DNA from: Tsukamurella sp. M9C
Lineage (GTDB): Bacteria; Actinomycetota; Actinomycetes; Mycobacteriales; Mycobacteriaceae
Direction: 5' to 3'
Length of the DNA stretch: 64,000 nt
Assembly: GCF_020169415.1 (NCBI RefSeq)
Contig: NZ_JAIULG010000008.1
Coordinates: 43,175 to 107,174 of the forward strand
Numbering within the stretch: the stretch's first letter is position 1; each line of letters starts with the position of its first letter. The position numbers and the translations under genes were made by a program. Below the pieces are notes generated by a model, which was not told the DNA's origin, searched no databases, and saw only the letters and a program-made list of their open reading frames with translations. Of the stretch, positions 57,989 through 64,000 are shown one piece after another.

Positions 57989-58714
57989 ATGGAACTGAGC
58001 CCGGTCACGAAGCGGTCCGCCGCCGACGAGGTGCACGAGCAGCTGCTGAACCAGCTGGTCAGTGGTGCCGCGCCGGTCGGCTCGCGGCTGCCCAGCGAGC
58101 GCAAGCTCGCGGAGGTCCTCGGCGTCTCTCGCCCCGTCGTCCGCGAGGCCATCGCCCGCCTCGCCACGTCGGGCCACGTCGAGGTCCGGCAGGGCGACGG
58201 TGCCGTCGTCAACGACATCACCCGCACGGGCGGGCTGGACCTGCTGCCGCACCTGCTCGTCGCCGCGCCCGACGGTGCCGTCGTCGACCCGTCCGTGGTC
58301 CGCAGCGTCCTCGAGGTCCGCGAGTACCTCGGGCCGTGGATCGCCGAGAAGGCGGCCGCCCGCTCGGCCGACGCGCTTGCCGGCCCGCTGACCGCGGCGC
58401 TCGCCGCGATCGAGGGCGCCGGCTCCGGCGCGGAGCAGCAGGCCGCAGCCCTCGCCTATTGGGAGCACCTCGTGCGGGGTGCCGACTCGATCGCGATGAC
58501 CCTCATCTTCAACGGCATGCGGCGCGTCTACGAGCCGCTGCTCGGCGTGCTCGCCGACGCCGTCGCGGCCGCGGAGCCCGCGGATCTTTACCGCGCGCTC
58601 ACCGCCGCCGTCCTCGACGGCGACGCCACCGCCGCCCGCACGGCCGCGCTGGCCGTCCTCGGCGGCGCCACTGGCGTGCTCGGTGGATTCCTCGACCGGA
58701 TGGAGCAGTCATGA
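57989..58714 (+). CDS. GntR family regulator, FadR subfamily (Rv0494-like)
   Basis: This 241-residue protein has the winged helix (SRLPSERKLAEVLGVSRPVV REAI; residues about 32-57) and an FCD-type helical effector domain (VVRSVLEVREYLGPWIAEKA). Its position between regX3 and the Rv0495c homologue matches Rv0494, a starvation-responsive regulator of lipid metabolism. Its stop overlaps the fatty acid hydroxylase-like ATG, pointing to control of that gene. Confidence 0.9.
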   Translation: MELSPVTKRSAADEVHEQLLNQLVSGAAPVGSRLPSERKLAEVLGVSRPVVREAIARLATSGHVEVRQGDGAVVNDITRTGGLDLLPHLLVAAPDGAVVDPSVVRSVLEVREYLGPWIAEKAAARSADALAGPLTAALAAIEGAGSGAEQQAAALAYWEHLVRGADSIAMTLIFNGMRRVYEPLLGVLADAVAAAEPADLYRALTAAVLDGDATAARTAALAVLGGATGVLGGFLDRMEQS

Positions 58715-59397
58715 CCACGACCGATCGCGCGGCCCGCCGCGGATTCTCACTCGGCGACGCCGGCCGCGAGTTCCTGCGCCATCCCACGCCGTGGATGATC
58801 CTGGCCTTCCTGGCCGGCACCGTCGCAGCGCGCATCGCCGTCGGCGGGGGAGGGCTCGCCGACCTGTGGGCGCCGCTCGTCTTCGCGGCCCTGTTCCCGT
58901 TCCTGGAGTGGGTGATCCACGTCTTCGTGCTGCACTGGCGGCCGCGCACCGTCGGGCCGATCACGGTGGACACGCTGCTCGCGCGCGACCATCGCCGGCA
59001 CCACGCCGCGCCCCGCGACGTGGATCTCGTGTTCATCCCCACCCGCGCGCTGCCCTGGGTGATCGTCGGCCTGGGTGTCGCCGCGCCGCTCGGCGTGGGC
59101 GCCCTGATCGGCGCCCCGGTGCACGCGACGCTCACCTTCATGCTGGTCGAGGCGGTCTTCCTGCTCGGCTACGAGTGGACCCACTACCTCGTCCACACCG
59201 ACTACAAGCCGCGCGGCCGCGCCTACAAGGCGGTCTGGCGCAGTCACCGTCTGCACCACTTCAAGAACGAGCACTACTGGTTCTCGGTCACCACCGCGGG
59301 CACCTCCGACCGGGTGCTGGGCACCTATCCGGACCCCGGCACCGTCGACACCAGCCCGACCGCCAAGAACCTGCACGGCCTGGACGAGATCGCCTAG
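58711..59397 (+). CDS. Fatty acid hydroxylase / sterol desaturase family protein
   Basis: This 228-residue membrane protein carries the histidine clusters of di-iron hydroxylases: [28 protein letters not shown] and [13 protein letters not shown], with several hydrophobic helices between. It may hydroxylate or desaturate lipids or carotenoids. ATG 58711 overlaps the GntR stop, so a FadR-type regulator controls a lipid-modifying enzyme. Its stop shares CTAG with the convergent gene. Confidence 0.88.
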   Translation: MTTTDRAARRGFSLGDAGREFLRHPTPWMILAFLAGTVAARIAVGGGGLADLWAPLVFAALFPFLEWVIHVFVLHWRPRTVGPITVDTLLARDHRRHHAAPRDVDLVFIPTRALPWVIVGLGVAAPLGVGALIGAPVHATLTFMLVEAVFLLGYEWTHYLVHTDYKPRGRAYKAVWRSHRLHHFKNEHYWFSVTTAGTSDRVLGTYPDPGTVDTSPTAKNLHGLDEIA

Positions 59398-60224
59398 AGC
59401 TCCACGTACTTCATGTCGAAGTTCTGCCGCTCCGTCGCCGCGGCGGTGGCGGGGTGCACGGCGACCAGCTTGCCCTGGCGCGCCTCGCACTCGCGGGCCA
59501 GCGCGGCGTACGCCTCCTCGCCCAGTAGCTCGGTCAGTTCGGGGGCGTAGCTCTGCCACACCTGCTGCGCGCCGACGTGCGCCTCGGGGGAGCCGGAGCA
59601 GTACCACTGCAGGTCGAGTCCGCCTGCGCCCCAACCCCGTCGGTCGTACTCGCCGATCGTCGTGCGCAGGATCTGCTCGCCGTCGGGCCGCTCGACCCAC
59701 TCCTGGGTGCGCCGGACCGGCAGCTGCCAGCAGACGTCGGGCTTGACGGTGAGCGGCTCCACCCCGGTCCGCAGGGCCATCGCGTGCAGGGCGCAGCCTT
59801 CGCCGCCGGGGAAGCCCGGCCGGTTGAGGAAGATGCACGCGCCCTCGTACCGGCGCGTGCGCAGCGCGGGCTCGTCGTCGAGGTCGTCCTCCTCGAGGTA
59901 GCCCTTCTTGCCCAATCCCTTGCTGCGGAACTGCCAGTCGTCGTCCGTCAGCTTCGCGACGGCCTTCTTCAGGCGCTTCTTGTCGTCGTTGTCGGAGAGG
60001 AAGGCCCCGTGGCTGCAGCAGCCGTCCGTGTCCCGGCCCGGCTCGATCCCGTGGCACGACTCGGTGCCGAAGACGCACGTCCAGTGGGAGAGCAGCCAGG
60101 TCAGATCCGCCGCGATCAGATGGCTCGGGTCCGCGGGGTCGGTGAACTCCAGCCACTCGCGCGGGAAGTCCAGGGGGACTTCCGGGACGGGACGCCGCAG
60201 GCCGGGCATCGGAAGGTCGGTCAC
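59394..60224 (-). CDS. Conserved cysteine-rich protein (Rv0495c-like)
   Basis: This 276-residue protein contains [20 protein letters not shown], an [20 protein letters not shown] block and WQLPVRR, a pattern of about eight cysteines that could bind metal or a cluster. It corresponds to Rv0495c by position beside ppx. GTG 60224 is chosen over longer frames. Function unknown. It diverges from ppx across 33 bases. Confidence 0.85.
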   Translation of the reverse strand: MTDLPMPGLRRPVPEVPLDFPREWLEFTDPADPSHLIAADLTWLLSHWTCVFGTESCHGIEPGRDTDGCCSHGAFLSDNDDKKRLKKAVAKLTDDDWQFRSKGLGKKGYLEEDDLDDEPALRTRRYEGACIFLNRPGFPGGEGCALHAMALRTGVEPLTVKPDVCWQLPVRRTQEWVERPDGEQILRTTIGEYDRRGWGAGGLDLQWYCSGSPEAHVGAQQVWQSYAPELTELLGEEAYAALARECEARQGKLVAVHPATAAATERQNFDMKYVEL

Positions 60225-60257
60225 AGGGGCCACCGTAGTCGGGTCTAGATTGACGGG

Positions 60258-61217
60258 GTGAGATTGGGAGTCCTCGACATCGGGTCCAATACGGTGCACC
60301 TGCTCGTGGTCGACGCCCACTGGGGCGCGCACCCGACGCCGATGAGCTCGACCAAGGCCACGTTGCGGCTCGCCGAGAAGATCGAGCCGAGCGGCCGGCT
60401 CAGCCAGGCCGGCGAGGATGCGCTCGTCGCATCCGTCGAGGAGTTCACGAAGATCGCGCGCAGCTCCGGCTGCTCCGAGGTGATGGCCTTCGCGACCTCC
60501 GCGGTCCGCGACGCCAGCAACACCGACACCGTCCTCGCGCACGTCAAGCAGGCCACGGGCGTCGACGTCGAGGTGCTCTCCGGCGCCGACGAGTCCCGCC
60601 TCACCGCGCTGGCGGTGCGCCGCTGGTACGGCTGGAGCGTGGGTCGCGTGCTCAACATCGACATCGGCGGCGGCTCGCTCGAGATGAGCAACGGCGTCGA
60701 CGAGGAGCCGGACGTCGCGCTCTCGCTGCCGCTGGGCGCGGGCAGGATCACCCGCGAGTGGCTGCCCGACGATCCGCCCGGGCGTCGCCGCGTCGCCATG
60801 CTCCGCGACTGGCTCGACGCCGAGATCGCCCCCGCCGCCGCGCGACTGCAGGCCGTCGGCACGCCCGACCTGGTGGCGGGCACGTCGAAGACGATGCGCA
60901 CCCTCGCCCGCCTGACGGGTGCGGCGCCCTCCTCCGCCGGGCCGCGCGTCAAGCGCACGCTCACGGCGCGCGGGCTGAGCCAGCTGATCGCCTTCATCAG
61001 CCGGATGACGGAGTCCGACCGCCGCGAGCTGGACGGGCTGAGCTCCGACCGCGCGGGCCAGATCGTGGCCGGCGCGCTGGTCGCCGAGGCCGCGATGCGG
61101 GCGATGAAGGTCGAGGAGCTCGACATCTGCCCGTGGGCGCTGCGCGAGGGCGTGATCCTGCGCTATCTGGACACCCAGGCGGGCTTCACCCCGGAGAGCA
61201 GCGGTAAAGCCCATTAA
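60258..61217 (+). CDS. ppx: Exopolyphosphatase / pppGpp phosphohydrolase (Ppx/GppA)
   Basis: This 319-residue enzyme of the ASKHA fold has the phosphate loops [11 protein letters not shown] (residues 7-17) and [11 protein letters not shown]. The length equals short actinobacterial Ppx, and the position matches Rv0496. It removes terminal phosphates from polyphosphate or pppGpp, fitting with the nearby SenX3-RegX3 phosphate system. The start is GTG 60258. A gap of 161 bases follows with TAGAAT (61280-61285) as a possible -10. Confidence 0.92.
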   Translation: MRLGVLDIGSNTVHLLVVDAHWGAHPTPMSSTKATLRLAEKIEPSGRLSQAGEDALVASVEEFTKIARSSGCSEVMAFATSAVRDASNTDTVLAHVKQATGVDVEVLSGADESRLTALAVRRWYGWSVGRVLNIDIGGGSLEMSNGVDEEPDVALSLPLGAGRITREWLPDDPPGRRRVAMLRDWLDAEIAPAAARLQAVGTPDLVAGTSKTMRTLARLTGAAPSSAGPRVKRTLTARGLSQLIAFISRMTESDRRELDGLSSDRAGQIVAGALVAEAAMRAMKVEELDICPWALREGVILRYLDTQAGFTPESSGKAH

Positions 61218-61378
61218 AGGCGCGAAGTAACATAACGGACCGCCGCGTGTGCCGCCACGGTTGCGCGACGGTGTACAAGTAGAATCTTCTGAGACCACAC
61301 AGGGCGTGAGTGGCGGGTGTGAACTTTCCGGCACGCGCGGGGCCCACGAGGCCGACGAGCCACAGGACGGTGACGTGC

Positions 61379-62665
61379 ATGAGCGAGGAGCGAAGGATTT
61401 CGCTGGCGGAGCTGCTCGCCAGGGAGGGCGGCACTCCACCCGCACCCGCGGGCGGACGCCGCCGACGCCACCGCGGCGGCGAGAACTCGATCACCGTCGC
61501 CGAGCTGACCGGTGAGATCCCCGTCATCCGCGACGACCAGCCCGCCCCGGGCACCGAGGCGCCGGCCGAGCAGCCCGAGGTGTCGGCCGTGCCCGAGGCA
61601 CCCGCCGCGCAGGCGGTTCAGCCCGCACCGGCCGCTCCTGCGCAGCAGGCCGCGTACGAGCCCGAGGTCGTGACCCCCGAGGTCGTCGAGCCCGAGCCCG
61701 CCGCGCCCGAGCCGGCCGCCCCGGCGGAGCAGGCCGACCAGGACGACGATGAGCCGATCACCTCCTCCTTCCTCGCCGCCGCCGTGGCTGCCCCCGGCCC
61801 CGTCGAAACTCCTGCACCGCAGGAGAGCGCGCCGCAGGAGCCCGAGGCGCCGGCGGTGGACGAGACGCCTGCGCAGCCCGAGGGCCGGCGCGGTGGGCTG
61901 CTCCGCTGGGGCCGTGGCTCCCGGGCGGCCGAGGCGCCGCAGGAGCCCGTGCAGGAGCCCGCCGCCGAGCCTGTGGCCGAGCAGGCCGCGGAACCCGCTG
62001 CCGCGCTGGCCGACGGTGCGCCGGCTGCCGATGCCGCGCCGGCCGACGCCCCGCAGGCCGACGCCCCCCGGGCGGAGGACGGCCGCGACTACGCGTGGTC
62101 GCGCTGGGATCAGGCCGAGGCCCCGATCATGGCGACCGCCGACTTCAACACCGCGCAGGTCCGCGAGCGCCAGTCCCGGTTCGCCGAGGTCGAGGCCGAC
62201 GACACCGTCGACGTGAAGCCCGTCGCCGTGCCGACCCCGGACGTGGACCTGGATGCGCCCGTCGCGCCCGACACCGCGGCGCTCAGCGCTCAGCAGATCG
62301 ACGACGCGCGCGCCGAGGAGACCCCGGACTTCCTCGCGAAGCCGGGCGACGAGGACGCGGACGCCGACGAGAAGGACGCCGCGACGGGCAAGGGCCGCGG
62401 TTGGGCCGCGCTCGCCGCCGAGGTGGTGCTCGGCCTCGCGGCCGGCGCCGGCCTGTTCTATGGCTTCTTCAAGCTGTGGAACTGGGGCGGCGGCTGGCCC
62501 ACCATCGCGCTGACCGTCGTGCTCGCGTTCATCGTGATCATCGGCATCGTGACCTTCACGCACTACCTGCGCAAGACCACCGATTACCTCACCCTGGGGC
62601 TCGCCCTGTTCGTGGGCCTGGTGATCACCTTCGGCCCGCTGCTGATGGCGCTCGGCTCCAACTGA
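61379..62665 (+). CDS. Conserved Ala/Pro/Glu-rich membrane protein (Rv0497-like)
   Basis: This 428-residue protein starts [18 protein letters not shown] and has a long disordered Ala/Pro/Glu-rich cytoplasmic region (about 45-330) ending in three hydrophobic helices ([56 protein letters not shown]). It matches Rv0497. The N-terminal motif ([10 protein letters not shown]) recurs in actinobacterial cell-wall-linked proteins. Function unknown. It is followed after 14 bases by the Rv0498-like gene. Confidence 0.85.
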   Translation: MSEERRISLAELLAREGGTPPAPAGGRRRRHRGGENSITVAELTGEIPVIRDDQPAPGTEAPAEQPEVSAVPEAPAAQAVQPAPAAPAQQAAYEPEVVTPEVVEPEPAAPEPAAPAEQADQDDDEPITSSFLAAAVAAPGPVETPAPQESAPQEPEAPAVDETPAQPEGRRGGLLRWGRGSRAAEAPQEPVQEPAAEPVAEQAAEPAAALADGAPAADAAPADAPQADAPRAEDGRDYAWSRWDQAEAPIMATADFNTAQVRERQSRFAEVEADDTVDVKPVAVPTPDVDLDAPVAPDTAALSAQQIDDARAEETPDFLAKPGDEDADADEKDAATGKGRGWAALAAEVVLGLAAGAGLFYGFFKLWNWGGGWPTIALTVVLAFIVIIGIVTFTHYLRKTTDYLTLGLALFVGLVITFGPLLMALGSN

Positions 62666-62679
62666 GTACGCTCGGCGAC

Positions 62680-63531
62680 GTGAGCGGGATACCGGTCGGA
62701 CTGTCGACGGCCTCGGTCTATCCCGAGAAGCTCGAGGACGCCTTCCGGTACGCCGCCGAGACGGGCTACGACGGTGTCGAGCTCATGGTGTGGCACGAGG
62801 GCGCCAGCCAGGACATCGCCAACGTCGCCGGGCTGTCCATGCGTTACGACGTGCCCGTGCTGTCGGTCCACGCGCCCTGCCTGCTCATCAGCCAGCGCGT
62901 GTGGGGCCCCGATCCGATGGCGAAGCTCGGCCGCGCGGTGACGGCCGCGGAGGACCTGGGTGCGAGCACCGTCGTCGTGCATCCGCCGTTCCGGTGGCAG
63001 CGGCGCTACGCCGAGAACTTCGTCGACCTCGTCAGCGAGCTCGAGGACGACAGCGACGTGGCCGTCGCGGTGGAGAACATGTTCCCGATGCGGCTCGACG
63101 CCTTCTTCGGGCGCCGCGGCGAATCCGTCGAGCGCCTCAAGCGCCGCGGTCACCCCGGCACCGCGGTCTCGGCCTTCGCCCCGTCGATCGACCCGACGGA
63201 CGTCGGCTACGCGAACTACACCCTGGACCTCTCGCACACCGCCACCGCGGGCGTCGACGCCCTCGAGCTGATGGACCGGATGGGCGACGGGCTGCGGCAC
63301 CTGCACCTCACCGACGGCCTCGGCGCGGCCGTCGACGAGCACCTCGTGCCCGGTCACGGCACCCAGCCGGCCGCCGAGGTGTGCCGCCGGCTCGCCGCGT
63401 CCGGCTTCGACGGGCACGTGATCCTCGAGATCGCGACGGGCTCGGCGAAGACCCCCGAGGAGCGCCGTGCGATGCTCACGGAGGCGCTGGAATTCGCGCG
63501 GGAGCACCTGCGCGCCGATCCGGCAGCCTGA
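62680..63531 (+). CDS. Sugar phosphate isomerase/epimerase family protein (Rv0498-like)
   Basis: This 283-residue TIM-barrel protein of the AP endonuclease 2 family has PVGLSTASVYPEKLEDAF, VVVHPPFRW, VAVENMFPMRLDAF, TLDLSHTA and LHLTDGLG, with Glu, His and Asp positions for metal binding. The start is GTG 62680. It corresponds to Rv0498. The true substrate is unknown. A short hairpin separates it from the thioesterase gene. Confidence 0.88.
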   Translation: MSGIPVGLSTASVYPEKLEDAFRYAAETGYDGVELMVWHEGASQDIANVAGLSMRYDVPVLSVHAPCLLISQRVWGPDPMAKLGRAVTAAEDLGASTVVVHPPFRWQRRYAENFVDLVSELEDDSDVAVAVENMFPMRLDAFFGRRGESVERLKRRGHPGTAVSAFAPSIDPTDVGYANYTLDLSHTATAGVDALELMDRMGDGLRHLHLTDGLGAAVDEHLVPGHGTQPAAEVCRRLAASGFDGHVILEIATGSAKTPEERRAMLTEALEFAREHLRADPAA

Positions 63532-63535
63532 CGTC

Positions 63536-63555
63536 GGGTACCCGCACGGGTACCC
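63536..63555 (+). terminator. Weak hairpin between Rv0498-like and thioesterase genes
   Basis: Two GGGTACCC units (63536-63543 and 63548-63555) form an 8-bp stem with a 4-base loop. It lies just before the AAGGAGAG ribosome binding site and could be an attenuator. Confidence 0.3.
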
Positions 63556-63574
63556 CGGTAAGGAGAGCGCACAG

Positions 63575-64000
63575 ATGGCTTTGTTCGCGGACCTCGTCTC
63601 CGTCGCGAAGGCCCCCGGCGGGTACACCGCCGACATCGATCCCACCTGGTCGGTGGGCAACAAGGTGCACGGCGGGGCGCTGCTCGCCGTCATCGCCTCG
63701 GCGGCGCAGGCCGCCTACCTCGACGACGGGGGAGACCCCGAGGTCACGCCCGTGGTGATCTCCGCCGAGTACCTCGGCGCGCCCGACCCGGGGCACGTCG
63801 AGCTGCGGACCGACGTGCGCAAGCGCGGCCGCACCACCTCGTTCGTGAACGTCGAGGCCGTCCAGGGTGACCGCGTCTACGTGCAGGCGGCCGTGACCCT
63901 CGCGCAGCGCGACGAGGGCGACGAGCGCTACGCCGAGCCCCTCCCGATCGACGCGATGCCGCCGACCCCGCCCGCCCACGCGCTGGCCTGGGACCCCGAG
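63575..64000 (+). CDS. Thioesterase family protein (Rv0499-like), partial
   Basis: The first 142 codons of a hotdog-fold protein run off the right end. The start is MALFADLVSVAKAPGGYTAD; WSVGNKVHGGALLAVIA holds the family HGG motif, and TPVVISAEYLGAPDPG matches TesB-like acyl-CoA thioesterases. AAGGAGAG precedes the ATG. It corresponds to Rv0499 by position. The second hotdog half is outside the window. Confidence 0.82.
   Translation, partial: MALFADLVSVAKAPGGYTADIDPTWSVGNKVHGGALLAVIASAAQAAYLDDGGDPEVTPVVISAEYLGAPDPGHVELRTDVRKRGRTTSFVNVEAVQGDRVYVQAAVTLAQRDEGDERYAEPLPIDAMPPTPPAHALAWDPE

Overview
This is about 64 kb of chromosome from a high-GC Gram-positive bacterium of the order Mycobacteriales. 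The evidence is its very GC-rich codon use, the many GTG starts and four-base start/stop overlaps, and mycobacterial marker genes: lsr2, clpC1, mhuD, disA, radA, lpqE, carD, mshA, senX3-regX3 and the Rv0494-Rv0499 block. The closest fit I can name from memory is Tsukamurella, but this is an inference and Gordonia, Williamsia or Dietzia cannot be excluded. No rRNA, tRNA, CRISPR array, insertion sequence, integrase or phage gene was seen.

Layout. Bases 1-24.9 kb follow the M. tuberculosis Rv3598c-Rv3579c order: lysyl-tRNA synthetase end, lsr2, clpC1, mhuD, alpha/beta hydrolase, mutY, canB, an Rv3587c-like protein, disA-radA-lpqE, carD, ispD, ispF, cysS, rlmB. It is interrupted by accessory genes: a potassium channel, a PhyH dioxygenase, an hsaB-like reductase, nei2, an SDR-TetR pair, a FrnE-like protein, a second SDR and an MpaB-like oxygenase. 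Bases 25-34.7 kb hold a Zur-type zinc uptake operon ending in pxpA, a PadR/SnoaL divergon, a probable copper operon (LVIVD beta-propeller plus DUF305), pirin and a hydrolase. Bases 34.7-63.9 kb follow Rv0486-Rv0499: mshA, ybjN, gpmA, senX3, regX3, a GntR regulator, Rv0495c, ppx, Rv0497, Rv0498 and a thioesterase. Into this block is set a large accessory stretch (36.5-54.8 kb): transporters, nagB, an AKR/MerR pair, DinB, an ABC ATPase, a methyltransferase, LysR/MFS, an LLM oxidoreductase, a lone ctaD and a methyltransferase/TetR divergon.

How the genes work together. Core functions are proteolysis (ClpC1), nucleoid structure (Lsr2), RNA polymerase control (CarD), c-di-AMP synthesis (DisA), the MEP isoprenoid pathway (IspD/IspF), cysteine and mycothiol metabolism (CysS, MshA), phosphate sensing (SenX3-RegX3, with a PHO-box-like repeat upstream) and phosphatase activity (Ppx). 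Accessory genes are mostly regulator-target modules whose operators are visible as palindromes between divergent or coupled genes.

Most notable features: (i) ispD has no ATG/GTG/TTG start that keeps its CTP-binding motif, and appears to start at a CTG overlapping the carD stop; (ii) an 18-bp GAAA-loop hairpin followed by TTTT lies inside ispD and is built from codons rare for this genome; (iii) the octamer GACGGTGC occurs about once per kb in several reading frames; (iv) a perfect 23-bp inverted repeat sits between divergent genes at 33.7 kb; (v) a family of ATGCG-N5-CGCAT palindromes recurs between genes; (vi) a putative copper operator precedes the LVIVD/DUF305 pair.
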